A DNA stretch of 64,000 bases from Butyrivibrio sp. INlla14 (GTDB taxonomy: Bacteria; Bacillota; Clostridia; Lachnospirales; Lachnospiraceae), in the NCBI RefSeq assembly GCF_900102515.1, contig NZ_FMVS01000005.1, positions 124,001 through 188,000 on the forward strand, in the 5' to 3' direction. Each line of letters begins with the position of its first letter. The first letter of the stretch is position 1. The notes under the pieces are model-generated. The model worked only from the letters and a program-made list of their open reading frames with translations, did not search any database and was not told the DNA's origin. Below are positions 40,921 to 49,541 of this stretch, piece after piece. The position numbers and the translations under genes were made by a program.

Positions 40921-42114
40921 TTAAGCCTCGTAGCGTTCTACGATTGTAGCGCATCCCATTCCGCCGCCGATGCAAAGAGTAGCAAGACCCTTCTTAACAT
41001 TATCTCTTCTAGCCATCTCATGAAGAAGAGTAACAAGAATACGGCATCCTGATGCTCCTACTGGATGTCCAAGTGCGATAGCACCACCATTTACGTTAAC
41101 CTTGCTCATATCAAATCCAAGATCCTTAGCAACAGCTACTGACTGAGCAGCAAATGCCTCGTTAGCCTCGATAAGATCGATATCATCAAGTGAAAGCTCT
41201 GTCTTCTTAAGGACCTTCTTGGTAGCAGCAACAGGGCCGATACCCATGATTTCAGGCTCAACACCTGCAAGAGCTCCGCCTACCCATGTAGCCATAGGCT
41301 TGATTCCAAGCTCCTTAGCCTTCTCTTCGCTCATAACAACTACTGCTGCAGCACCATCGTTGATACCTGAAGCATTACCAGCTGTTACAAGTCCGCCCTC
41401 TTTACCAGAGCAGCATTTAAGCTTAGCAAGAGTCTCAACAGTTGTTCCAGCACGAGGGCCCTCATCAACCTTGAACTCTACCATTTCCTTCTTAACCTTT
41501 ACAGGAACAGGAACGATCTCATCGTTGAACTTGCCTTCTGCCATAGCCTTCTCGCACTTCTGCTGAGAATTAGCTGAGAACTCGTCAAGCTCTTCTCTTG
41601 TAAGGTTCCATCTGTCGCAGATATTCTCTGCTGTGATCATCATGTGATAGTGGTTGAATGCATCTGTAAGAGCATCGTTAACCATAGTATCTACAACTGT
41701 TCCGTTGTTCATACGATATCCGAAACGTGCATTTGGAAGTGCATAAGGAGCCATTGACATGTTCTCCATACCACCTGCTACAACTATATCAGCCTCGCCA
41801 GCCTTGATAAGGTCAGCAGCCATATTGACACAGTTAAGGCCTGATCCGCAAACTACGTTAAGTGTAACAGCAGGAGTCTCGATTGGAAGACCTGCCTTGA
41901 TAGATGCCTGTCTAGCTACGTTCTGTCCAAGACCTGCCTGGATAACGCATCCCATAAGGACCTCATCTACTAACTCAGGCTTAACACCTGCTCTGTTAAG
42001 TGCCTCTTTGATTACGATTGAACCAAGTTCTGCTGCAGGAGTATTGCTGAGGGCTCCGCCCATCTTACCAATAGCTGTTCTGCAAGCACCTGCTATAACT
42101 ACCTTCTGTGCCAT
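40921..42114 (-). CDS. thlA: Acetyl-CoA acetyltransferase (thiolase) of the butyrate operon
   Basis: A 397-residue thiolase, first gene of the operon. [20 protein letters not shown] holds the nucleophile Cys; [37 protein letters not shown] and [18 protein letters not shown] complete the active site. ATG behind GGAGGAAATAAATT. The promoter lies about 90 nt upstream with a Rex-like palindrome at the start site. Confidence 0.96.
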   Translation of the reverse strand: MAQKVVIAGACRTAIGKMGGALSNTPAAELGSIVIKEALNRAGVKPELVDEVLMGCVIQAGLGQNVARQASIKAGLPIETPAVTLNVVCGSGLNCVNMAADLIKAGEADIVVAGGMENMSMAPYALPNARFGYRMNNGTVVDTMVNDALTDAFNHYHMMITAENICDRWNLTREELDEFSANSQQKCEKAMAEGKFNDEIVPVPVKVKKEMVEFKVDEGPRAGTTVETLAKLKCCSGKEGGLVTAGNASGINDGAAAVVVMSEEKAKELGIKPMATWVGGALAGVEPEIMGIGPVAATKKVLKKTELSLDDIDLIEANEAFAAQSVAVAKDLGFDMSKVNVNGGAIALGHPVGASGCRILVTLLHEMARRDNVKKGLATLCIGGGMGCATIVERYEA

Positions 42115-42182
42115 AATTTATTTCCTCCATTTTGTTTATTGTGGACACATCAAAAAAATGTATCCGAATGTTTAAAACTAGT

Positions 42183-42200
42183 TTGATAATTTTTTATCAG
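42183..42200. promoter_or_regulatory. Rex-like operator at the butyrate operon
   Basis: TTGATAATTTTTTATCAG: arms TTGATAA and TTATCAG with a 4-nt centre. This is the layout of redox-sensing Rex boxes (TTGTTAAnnnnTTAACAA type). It sits about 3-20 nt past the predicted start site, so a bound repressor would block transcription when NADH is low. Confidence 0.6.
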
Positions 42201-42209
42201 AACAGAATA

Positions 42210-42238
42210 ATTATAGCATCCACCTTAGGCAAATGCAA
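42210..42238 (-). promoter_or_regulatory. Promoter of the butyrate operon
   Basis: TTGCAT (42233-42238) and TATAAT (42210-42215) on the minus strand, spacer 17 nt, preceded by TG before the -10 box. Confidence 0.83.
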
Positions 42239-42310
42239 CAAAAACTATCATCCTTACGTATTATTTTTATTAAAAAGCCATAAATTGATATATATTTATC
42301 AATATGTTGT

Positions 42311-42347
42311 TAAAAAAATAACAGTGCCATATTCCTATAGCACTGTT
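42311..42347 (-). terminator. Terminator of hpf
   Basis: AACAGTGC / GCACTGTT stem with a 12-nt loop followed by ATTTTTTT on the minus strand. Confidence 0.87.
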
Positions 42348-42401
42348 ATTTCTAGATTTCATTCAAATGGCGGGAACTGTGCAAAGTTTATTCGTTTCCG
42401 C

Positions 42402-42932
42402 TTATACCTCAGGCTCAATAAGTCCGTAAGTGTTACCTTTTCTCTTGTAAACCACATTAACCTGATCAGTCTCTGCATTTACAAATACAAAGAAGTTGTG
42501 GCCTAAAAGTTCCATCTGAACACACGCATCCTCAGCATACATAGGCTTGGGATCAAACTTCTTCATACGTTCTATACGGATATCCTCATCATCCATATAG
42601 TCTGATTCAATATATTCCTTCTTAAAATTGCTGGCTTCTGCCTGCTGCTTATCAACAAGTTTGCTCTTATACTTCTTGAGCTGTCTTTCAATAACCTCCT
42701 CTACCAGGTCAATTGATACATACATATCGTTGCTGACCTGCTCTGCTCTGATGATTTTTCCTTTTACGGGAATGGTGACTTCGATCTTATGTCTCTCTTT
42801 GTCCACATTAAGAGTAACATTTGCATTTGTGTCGGGAGTAAAGTATTTCTCCAGCTTGCCTATCTTCTCCTCAACTGCACTACGAAGACCGGGTGTTACT
42901 TCGATGTTCTTACCTACGATTGTAAATTTCAT
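42402..42932 (-). CDS. hpf: Ribosome hibernation-promoting factor, long form
   Basis: A 176-residue protein; ATG at 42932 behind AAGGGGATGATTGC is chosen, the upstream frame is not family-like. N-terminal HPF/YfiA domain (1-100) begins MKFTIVGKNIEVTPGLRSAV and has KIGKLEKYFTPDTNANVTLN. The C-terminal dimerisation domain (120-176) ends GHNFFVFVNAETDQVNVVYK and RKGNTYGLIEPEV. The long form alone makes 100S ribosome dimers in stationary cells. Confidence 0.94.
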   Translation of the reverse strand: MKFTIVGKNIEVTPGLRSAVEEKIGKLEKYFTPDTNANVTLNVDKERHKIEVTIPVKGKIIRAEQVSNDMYVSIDLVEEVIERQLKKYKSKLVDKQQAEASNFKKEYIESDYMDDEDIRIERMKKFDPKPMYAEDACVQMELLGHNFFVFVNAETDQVNVVYKRKGNTYGLIEPEV

Positions 42933-43466
42933 GCAATCATCCCCTTTGCTGTCGCCTTGTGATACTTTCTGAAAAAAGAAATATCTTCGGCCATATTTAA
43001 GACAATTGTGCATTTTAAGCCGCTTTTGTCTATACGCTATTATACCATTTAACCAGTCATCCATGCAATTTATAACCGTCCAATAAAGATAATCTTTTTA
43101 TTAACAGTATCATTTTGTATATTATGCACAAAAAAAATCCCTTGATTTCGATTGCGTAAAATCCACTTTAAATTGTGGATATTTGTGGACAATGTGGATA
43201 ACTTCGTGTATAAGTAGTTAAAATCTGACTTTTTATTTTGTGGATTGTGGATAACTTTTGAAATATGTGTGAAAAAAAAATTATTAATTTATGTTGACTT
43301 TTGTACTTTAGTGCATATCAGAGAAATCGGTCATTTAGAAAAAGGCATATAGCCTCTATTCCCCCTAGATTACAGGGATAAACGAAATCATATAAAGAAA
43401 AAAAATGGAACTAACAAAGAAAGCTCTCTATTAGTTCCACTATATTATCAATAAATATTCTTATTA
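42933..43466. other. 534-nt intergenic region with DnaA-box cluster
   Basis: No credible gene. Six DnaA-box-like 9-mers lie at 43122-43130 (TTATGCACA), 43174-43182, 43184-43192, 43193-43201 (TGTGGATAA, perfect), 43239-43247 and 43246-43254 (TGTGGATAA, perfect); the last five share one orientation. An A/T-rich stretch follows near 43267-43295. Genes on both sides run the same way, which argues against the chromosomal origin. The left part is the upstream region of hpf. Confidence 0.65.
43400..43439 (-). terminator. Terminator of the NlpC/P60 gene
   Basis: GGAACTAA / TTAGTTCC stem with a T8-run behind it on the minus strand, just after the stop codon. Confidence 0.83.
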
Positions 43467-44804
43467 TTAGAAGATTCTTCTAACTGCAAGTACTGAACGG
43501 TAATCAGCATTAGAAATCTTAATACCTGTCTTGGCTGTAGAAGCATGTACGATCTGTCCGTTTCCAATGTAGATAGCAACATGGCCTGAATAGCAAACAA
43601 TATCACCAGGCTGAGCATTTGCAAGTCCATCAACCGCTGCTCCAACTGATCTGTCAGCACCTGAACTATGAGGAAGACTAACACCGAAGTTAGAATATAC
43701 ACTCATAACGAAACCTGAACAGTCAGCACCATTTGTTAAGCTTGTTCCGCCATATACATATGGATTTCCAACGAACTGGCAAGCAAACTGAGCAACTGCA
43801 GAACCAATTGAGCTGGTCTCTGTTGTATATGAACTAGCTGAATTGTAGCTTGATCCAGATGATGAGCTGGAAGAAGTAGATGTGCTACTCTTAGCTGCCT
43901 TATTAGCTGCTGCTCTTGCTGCAGCCTCCTTGGCAAGACGAGCCTCTTCCTCTGCCTTGGATTCAGCCTTAACAAATTCTGTAGAAAGAGTTACGTAATC
44001 AGTTGAAACGTAACCATCACCTTCCTCGATACTAACCTTAACCCATCCATCAAGTTCCTCTGTAACTACAAGTTCATCCTCGATAGGAACAAGGCCTATA
44101 ACTTCAGCATCAAGTCCGGCACCATTTCTAACCTTAAGAGTAGTAGTTGTTACTGTGGCAATTCTGGTTCCAACTTCCTTAGCAAGTTCAACTGCGTCAT
44201 CTCCAGTTACACAGAACTCTGCCTTGACGTAGCCTTCAACGGAACCTGACTGGATCTTGTACCATCCATCCTTCTCCTCTATGAAAGTACCAACTGACTT
44301 GTCATAGAGCTTACCAACTATCTCACCTTCCTCGCTGGGAAGATCTCTTACGTTTACGTAATTAGTTACCTTGGCAATAACAAGAGACTTAAACATCTCT
44401 TCCTCTGAATCCTGCGCTGTTTCTGAAGAGCCTTCAGAAGCTGCTGCTGAATCCTTGATAACAGCACCTGTAGCGTTCTGGATATCTCTAAGAACGTTAT
44501 CTGTTACTGTTGAAGCAAGTGGTGTTACATCTGTTACTGCATTTGATAAATCCACTTCATCTGAAGAAGTACTATTAGTGGATGAATTCTCTGATTGTGT
44601 CTTACTAGTTTCTACTGACTGCTGCAGATTTGAAAGTGAAACCTGATTGCTGCCGAGTGCATATGTTATACCTGCCTGAGGCATTACGCTTGTCACCTTG
44701 TTAGATGATGTATTGGATGCAGCAAAAGCGTCTACATTAGAACCTAAAAAAGTAATAGCAGCTGTGACCGATAAAGCAAGAAGCTGCATTTTTGCTTTTC
44801 TCAA
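43467..44804 (-). CDS. Secreted NlpC/P60 endopeptidase with SH3 domains
   Basis: A 445-residue wall hydrolase with a signal peptide (1-29). Two SH3b domains: VTNYVNVRDLPSEEGEIVGK near 155-215 and TTTLKVRNGAGLDAEVIGLV near 220-275. A Ala/Ser/Lys linker (280-330) leads to the NlpC/P60 domain (340-445): NGADCSGFVMSVYSNFG with catalytic Cys, GDIVCYSGHVAIYIGNGQIV with catalytic His, then HAS. It cleaves peptide stems of peptidoglycan outside the cell. Confidence 0.93.
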   Translation of the reverse strand: MRKAKMQLLALSVTAAITFLGSNVDAFAASNTSSNKVTSVMPQAGITYALGSNQVSLSNLQQSVETSKTQSENSSTNSTSSDEVDLSNAVTDVTPLASTVTDNVLRDIQNATGAVIKDSAAASEGSSETAQDSEEEMFKSLVIAKVTNYVNVRDLPSEEGEIVGKLYDKSVGTFIEEKDGWYKIQSGSVEGYVKAEFCVTGDDAVELAKEVGTRIATVTTTTLKVRNGAGLDAEVIGLVPIEDELVVTEELDGWVKVSIEEGDGYVSTDYVTLSTEFVKAESKAEEEARLAKEAAARAAANKAAKSSTSTSSSSSSGSSYNSASSYTTETSSIGSAVAQFACQFVGNPYVYGGTSLTNGADCSGFVMSVYSNFGVSLPHSSGADRSVGAAVDGLANAQPGDIVCYSGHVAIYIGNGQIVHASTAKTGIKISNADYRSVLAVRRIF

Positions 44805-44848
44805 AACGAACCTCCAAAATTGTTACGAAATTTGTTACATCTTTTAAG

Positions 44849-44877
44849 AATATAAACTATTTATTAAATTTTGTCAA
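44849..44877 (-). promoter_or_regulatory. Promoter of the NlpC/P60 gene
   Basis: TTGACA (44872-44877) and TATATT (44849-44854), 17-nt spacer, about 45 nt before the start codon. Confidence 0.75.
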
Positions 44878-44922
44878 ATCGCATGTCACTAGCAGCTATT
44901 TTTTTAGTAAATTTTATCTGTT

Positions 44923-45861
44923 TTATCTTTCTTTTCCAACAAGGAAATCCTGAACTGCAGTTACTGCATTGGCTCCATCCGCTACAGCTGTAACAATCTG
45001 ACGAAGTCTCTTCTTGCGGGAATCGCCAGCTACGAATATTCCAGGAACAGAAGTTGCTCCATCTTCTCCCGCTACAACATAGCCCTGTCCATCAAGCTCT
45101 ACAAGGCCGTCCACAAGATCAGTTGAAGGGCGGATTCCAATAGCAACGAAGATTCCATCAACATCCACATTACTTACTTCCTTGGTCTTAACATTCTCTA
45201 TAACGAGCTGGTTGACCTTATCCTCACCCTTGATTTCTTTTACAACGCTATCCCAGATAACTTCTACATTCTCAAGACCAAAGAGCTCTTCCTGGAGGAT
45301 CTTTGTTGCTCTAAGCTCATCTCTTCTATGAATAAGGTAGACCTTGCTGCAGAATCTTGAAAGGAAAATAGCATCCTCAACAGCGACATCACCGCCACCA
45401 TTTACAGCTGTAACCTTTCCTCTGTAGAAAGCGCCGTCACATGTTGCGCAGTAGGAAACACCCTTTCCGATAAATTCCTCTTCTCCGGAAATCTCTAGTT
45501 TTGAATGATGTGCGCCTGTAGCAAGGATAACTGTATTTGACTCAAACTCGCCATTGTCAGTTACAACCTTATAAACAGGAGCCTTTGTATCAGAACCTGC
45601 ATCTACCACTTCTATAGCGCTTACAGTGGCGTCTACAAACTCTGCTCCAAGCTTGTCAGCATGTTCTCTAAACTTCATTCCAAGGTCAAATCCATTGACA
45701 CCAGGAATTCCAAGATAGTTATCTACCTCGTAAGTGTCTATTATTTGTCCGCCGCTCACAGGATTCTTTTCAATAATGATCATTTTGAGTCCTGCTCTTT
45801 TGGCGTAAACTGCTGCTGAAAGACCTGCTGGTCCTGAACCTACTATAATAAGATCGTACAT
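44923..45861 (-). CDS. trxB: Thioredoxin reductase
   Basis: A 312-residue flavoprotein reducing thioredoxin with NADPH. FAD site LIIVGSGPAGLSAAVYAKRA; redox pair Cys-Ala-Thr-Cys in VSYCATCDGAFYRGK; NADPH site VNGGGDVAVEDAIFLSRFCS; C-terminal GIFVAGDSRKKRLRQIVTAV. Monocistronic by its spacing. Confidence 0.95.
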   Translation of the reverse strand: MYDLIIVGSGPAGLSAAVYAKRAGLKMIIIEKNPVSGGQIIDTYEVDNYLGIPGVNGFDLGMKFREHADKLGAEFVDATVSAIEVVDAGSDTKAPVYKVVTDNGEFESNTVILATGAHHSKLEISGEEEFIGKGVSYCATCDGAFYRGKVTAVNGGGDVAVEDAIFLSRFCSKVYLIHRRDELRATKILQEELFGLENVEVIWDSVVKEIKGEDKVNQLVIENVKTKEVSNVDVDGIFVAIGIRPSTDLVDGLVELDGQGYVVAGEDGATSVPGIFVAGDSRKKRLRQIVTAVADGANAVTAVQDFLVGKER

Positions 45862-46021
45862 AAAATGCCTCCTTTTGTTATAAAAAAAATCAAATATACG
45901 TTTTATTTAGATTGTGTACAATTTAATTTATAATATCATATTGCTTTTGTAAAGACCTATTTTCTAAAAAGACAATAAATTATGACTTCTTGAATGTAAT
46001 AATGAAAATGCATTCAGGAAT

Positions 46022-46744
46022 CTACACCCAGCCTCCGTCAATTGTGATTATCTGTCCCGTCATATATATAGGAGCCTCACAGACTTTTATAACGAGTTCT
46101 GCTACCTCTTTAGGGTCACCTATCCTGTCCATTGGAATCTCGGAGCGAAGTTCTTCCATATCTTCCTCAGATAAATGTTTTCTGTTCATATCTGTATCTA
46201 TAACGCCACAGGCCACCGCATTAACCGCAATGCCGCTCGGTGCAAGTTCTTTTGCCAGAGCCCTGGTAAAAGAATTAACGCCGCCCTTGGAAGCTGAATA
46301 GGCCACCTCGCATGATGCGCCAACATTTCCCCATACAGAAGAAATATTTACTATTCTTCCGCTATGTTTTGAAACCATCATAGGAACCGCAAGCTTACTT
46401 GTATAAAAGACTGAATCCAGATTTGTGGCCATCAGTTTTTTCCAATCTGTAACCTCCATATCCGTCAAAAGCCCAAGCCAGGCCACACCAGCATTGTTAA
46501 CAACAATGTCCAGATCATCTATCTGCAAAAAGACCTGCCTAAGGCTCTCATAATCTCCCACATCACATCCAAAAGCTTCTGCACTTATTCCATATTTATC
46601 TGAAAGTTCCCGTGCAAAAGAGCTAAGTGAATCATAACTATTCTGGCAAATGAGGAAAAGATTATCCTTCTCTCTGGCAAAGCCTTCTGCAATGCTGCGT
46701 CCTATTCCTCTTGACGCTCCTGTAATAAGTACCTTTCTATTCAT
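46022..46744 (-). CDS. Short-chain dehydrogenase/reductase, FabG-like
   Basis: A 240-residue SDR with ATG at 46744 behind TTTGGAGGC. It has VLITGASRGIGRSIAEGF, LDIVVNNAGVAWLG, the catalytic Ser/Tyr/Lys in IVNISSVWGNVGASCEVAYS and ASKGGVNSFTRALAKELAPS, and the FabG-like end MTGQIITIDGGWV. The substrate may be 3-oxoacyl-ACP, but the gene is not in a fatty acid cluster, so the name fabG is not assigned. Confidence 0.88.
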   Translation of the reverse strand: MNRKVLITGASRGIGRSIAEGFAREKDNLFLICQNSYDSLSSFARELSDKYGISAEAFGCDVGDYESLRQVFLQIDDLDIVVNNAGVAWLGLLTDMEVTDWKKLMATNLDSVFYTSKLAVPMMVSKHSGRIVNISSVWGNVGASCEVAYSASKGGVNSFTRALAKELAPSGIAVNAVACGVIDTDMNRKHLSEEDMEELRSEIPMDRIGDPKEVAELVIKVCEAPIYMTGQIITIDGGWV

Positions 46745-46770
46745 AAAAAGCCTCCAAAAAAACATAAAGA

Positions 46771-46802
46771 AAAGCCGAAGAGACCCAAAATCCCCTCGGC
46801 TT
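46771..46802 (-). terminator. Terminator of the cheY-cheX-like operon
   Basis: AAGCCGA / TCGGCTT stem followed by TTC and T-rich sequence on the minus strand. Confidence 0.65.
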
Positions 46803-46826
46803 ATATTGTCGCAAATATCTCCTTTA

Positions 46827-47180
46827 TTAGCAATGCTTAAGTGCCTCTAACACGCTAGATTCCATAAATGGCTTGGCAATAAATTCTATAGCCCCGTATT
46901 TTACTGCCTCTACCATTTTCTCTTTTTGTCCGGCCGCGGTGATCATAATAACCTTGGCATTTGGATTGAATTTCCTTATCAGCTTTAAAGACTCAAGGCC
47001 GTCTACCTGAGGCATTGTAATATCCATGGTTACTACATCCGGTCCAAGCTTAACATACTGATCAAAACCGTCCTGGCCATTTACTGCCTCACCTACAACT
47101 TCGTAGCCTGCTTTTTCGAGAATGTCCCTTAGTATCCTGCGCGATGTTCTTGAATCATCAACTATTAGTACAGTCTTCAT
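46827..47180 (-). CDS. CheY-like response regulator
   Basis: A 117-residue single receiver domain: VLIVDDSRTSRRILRDILEK with the acidic pair, phospho-acceptor Asp in VVTMDITMPQVDGLESLKLI, Thr in VIMITAAGQ and Lys in IAKPFMESS. No output domain. It follows the CheX-like gene, so it probably acts through protein contact and is dephosphorylated by its neighbour (inference). Confidence 0.93.
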   Translation of the reverse strand: MKTVLIVDDSRTSRRILRDILEKAGYEVVGEAVNGQDGFDQYVKLGPDVVTMDITMPQVDGLESLKLIRKFNPNAKVIMITAAGQKEKMVEAVKYGAIEFIAKPFMESSVLEALKHC

Positions 47181-47204
47181 TGCCTTCCTCCAAAGGATTA
47201 ACCT

Positions 47205-48089
47205 TTATCCGATCTTCATGTCCTCTGCTATTGTTCCAAAGAAAAGAATCTCTCCGCCACTAAGATAAACCGGGATAGCCACTATAGGACCTGTAGCCTC
47301 CGTATAGGATACAAAGAATTCCGGTGGATCAAGTTCAATCTTGATGCCCTCAAGGCTCTTTTCAGTAGCATAGAGTCCATCAATGCAGTTTATGAACTCA
47401 CAGGTGGCGTCTAGTGCATCCTCCTCCGTTTCAATAAACTCTTCCTTGGTATAGGCTATAGCAACCTTTTGCACATCAGCATATTTCCCACTGATGGCCA
47501 CTGTTGCCTTTTCATCACCTCTATATTTCTGATAACCCAAAACTTCTGCTCTTATAGAATTTGTTCTATAGGCTTTGCCTATATACACATGATTATCCAC
47601 TAATCTGTACATAGTTTTGATTGCCATGGAAAAGAGCTTCTTGTAAGCCTCATCAGCGCTATCAACAAAGATAGAAACTATTCTGTCAATATTCCCTGAT
47701 TTAAGTTCCGCCATATCTGTGGCCGTAAATCCATTTTCCTTCTGATAGTCTTCTTCTGCCTTTGTTACCTGCTCCATAGATAGAAGCCCATCATCAACCA
47801 GGGACTGGACAAATGACAGGTATGAATTACCCTGAAGTTCCAGAAGTCTGGACAATTGAATTTCTGATAGGTATCCCTTTTCAATAGCAATATCTCCAAA
47901 ACGCTTATCCATAGATGCCTGCAGAGCATTTACCTGTTCTGCCTGAGCTATGGTCATGAGTTTTTCTGATACTGCAATTACGCCGAGCTTGGCTCTTTTA
48001 CTCTCCTGAGTCTGAAACGCCTGAATTAACTGTCCCTTACTAAGAAGGCCCTTTTCAAGCATATAGTTTCCCAGTAATCTATCCAGCAT
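47205..48089 (-). CDS. CheX-like phosphatase domain protein
   Basis: A 294-residue protein. Two N-terminal repeats of a GspE/MshEN-like helical module (LLGNYMLEKGLLSKGQLIQA and KRFGDIAIEKGYLSEIQLSR) precede a C-terminal CheX-type domain with ATCEFINCIDGLYA, holding the Glu-x-x-Asn signature of phosphatases for phospho-CheY. It lies 24 nt before cheY. Similar modules often bind nucleotides or c-di-GMP (inference). No receptor or kinase is in sight. Confidence 0.75.
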   Translation of the reverse strand: MLDRLLGNYMLEKGLLSKGQLIQAFQTQESKRAKLGVIAVSEKLMTIAQAEQVNALQASMDKRFGDIAIEKGYLSEIQLSRLLELQGNSYLSFVQSLVDDGLLSMEQVTKAEEDYQKENGFTATDMAELKSGNIDRIVSIFVDSADEAYKKLFSMAIKTMYRLVDNHVYIGKAYRTNSIRAEVLGYQKYRGDEKATVAISGKYADVQKVAIAYTKEEFIETEEDALDATCEFINCIDGLYATEKSLEGIKIELDPPEFFVSYTEATGPIVAIPVYLSGGEILFFGTIAEDMKIG

Positions 48090-48135
48090 ATTTTTACCTC
48101 GTTAGGTACTAAAAGCAATTCTTTAATACATACGA

Positions 48136-48181
48136 AAACGGATATTAGTCTACATTATATATTTTAGACTAATATCCGTTT
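48136..48181. terminator. Long terminator hairpin
   Basis: AAACGGATATTAGTCTA paired with its exact complement (48165-48181) over a 12-nt loop, a 17-bp perfect stem at the end of the SseB-domain gene and before the CheX-like gene. Confidence 0.8.
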
Positions 48182-48197
48182 ATTAACAAGCTAATTA

Positions 48198-49502
48198 TCA
48201 GTTATCTTTTTTCTCTTTCATGCGAGCCATGGCCTGATTTAGAGCCTTCTGTACAGCCACGTCCTGAGCGTCATTAGCTGAGCTGGTCGCAGGTTTAGGA
48301 CCTATTCCAGCCTGAGCCTTCATCTTGTCTGCCTGTATTCCAGCAGCCTCCAACATGGCCATTCTCTCTCTTGGAAGAACAATGCTCTGTCCCTCTGGGT
48401 TAATGGTGATGCCATCCTTGTCAGACATAAATTTCAAAATATCCTGATACTTGAATACAGCAGCATTCCACTCTGTACCGCGAAGCTTCTTGCCAAATTC
48501 TATACCATCTGTAAATATAGGAAGAAAGTGCTTGTCATCCTTGGTATTGAGCATAAGGAACTTGAACTTGGAATCCTTATTGAACTTCATTCTGCCATCT
48601 TCTAGAACCTCAGCGGGGCCTTCATGCTGCATAGGCACGATAAAGTTGCTGGATCTGATGAGTGATAACATTCTCATCTCCTTGGCTCTAATAATCTCAT
48701 TCCTCTTCTCATACTGAACAGGCCATCTGATTTCTTCGATGAAATCAAGCATTGCAAAATTAAGTGCGGGATTAACAGGGTGCTTGCCTAGGTCTTCGTT
48801 ATTCCAATCACCAGGCGCAGCCACTATCTCGTTTCTCTTAAATCTTGCTCTGTAAGCTCCGTTATCCACAAAAATGTTCTCAACACCTATATAATACAGG
48901 TAATCAAAGAAACCTCTCTTTACAGCCGCTGTATCATCAGGATTCTCAACCTTGATATCTCTGACCATAAGTTTTCTAAACTGCTTGGCAAAAAGACCTG
49001 CTGCCTTCTCGGCAAGTTCCTTCTCGAAATAAACATTTCCAAAGCCATGATCTATAAATGGATAGCCAGTTGTTGCATCATACAGAACATACAAAGTTTC
49101 TGCATCTCTTACCCTGTTTAAAAGTTCGTTGTAAATCTTTCTGTGGTTCTTTTCAAAACCTGGAAGTGGAGCCTTCTTCTGGAACACTTCAAGAGCAGTT
49201 AAAAGAAACAGCACTTCCTGATTAGATAAAAATCTAAGAGAATCTGGCGAGATATCATCGTCATAGATCATCTCTCCTATCTCATTTTTCCTCTCCTGTG
49301 TCACTGTCTCAGGCATGGCATCCTCGCCAATTTCCTGGCCGTTTACCGGATTAAGACGTGGAAATCCTGGCCACTCCATATCTGCATGCGCATCCATTGC
49401 AGCCTGCATCTCTTTTTCCTTCTGGCTTGCAGCGCTCAGTTCCTCCTGCGCCTTGGCTTCCTCAGAAGCTTTCTTCCCTCCAAACAAATCAAATATACCC
49501 AT
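48198..49502 (-). CDS. SseB-domain protein
   Basis: A 434-residue protein; ATG at 49502 behind TTAGGAGG. The beginning MGIFDLFGGKKASEEAKA is a short amphipathic helix and coil. Near residue 265-390 lies an SseB-like domain (MLSLIRSSNFIVPMQHEGPA, then KFLMLNTKDDKHFLPIFTDG) with a Thr-Glu-Trp near 353. The middle (95-250) has an unfamiliar alpha/beta domain. Role unknown; SseB domains occur in accessory proteins. Confidence 0.78.
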   Translation of the reverse strand: MGIFDLFGGKKASEEAKAQEELSAASQKEKEMQAAMDAHADMEWPGFPRLNPVNGQEIGEDAMPETVTQERKNEIGEMIYDDDISPDSLRFLSNQEVLFLLTALEVFQKKAPLPGFEKNHRKIYNELLNRVRDAETLYVLYDATTGYPFIDHGFGNVYFEKELAEKAAGLFAKQFRKLMVRDIKVENPDDTAAVKRGFFDYLYYIGVENIFVDNGAYRARFKRNEIVAAPGDWNNEDLGKHPVNPALNFAMLDFIEEIRWPVQYEKRNEIIRAKEMRMLSLIRSSNFIVPMQHEGPAEVLEDGRMKFNKDSKFKFLMLNTKDDKHFLPIFTDGIEFGKKLRGTEWNAAVFKYQDILKFMSDKDGITINPEGQSIVLPRERMAMLEAAGIQADKMKAQAGIGPKPATSSANDAQDVAVQKALNQAMARMKEKKDN

Positions 49503-49541
49503 AAATCCTCCTAAATTGACCATTTCAGAATTTATTATTTC

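Noticed and set aside
43122-43254. Chromosomal origin of replication
   Set aside because: DnaA boxes are present, but genes on both sides run the same way and no dnaA, dnaN or rpmH is near. Kept only as a DnaA-box cluster.
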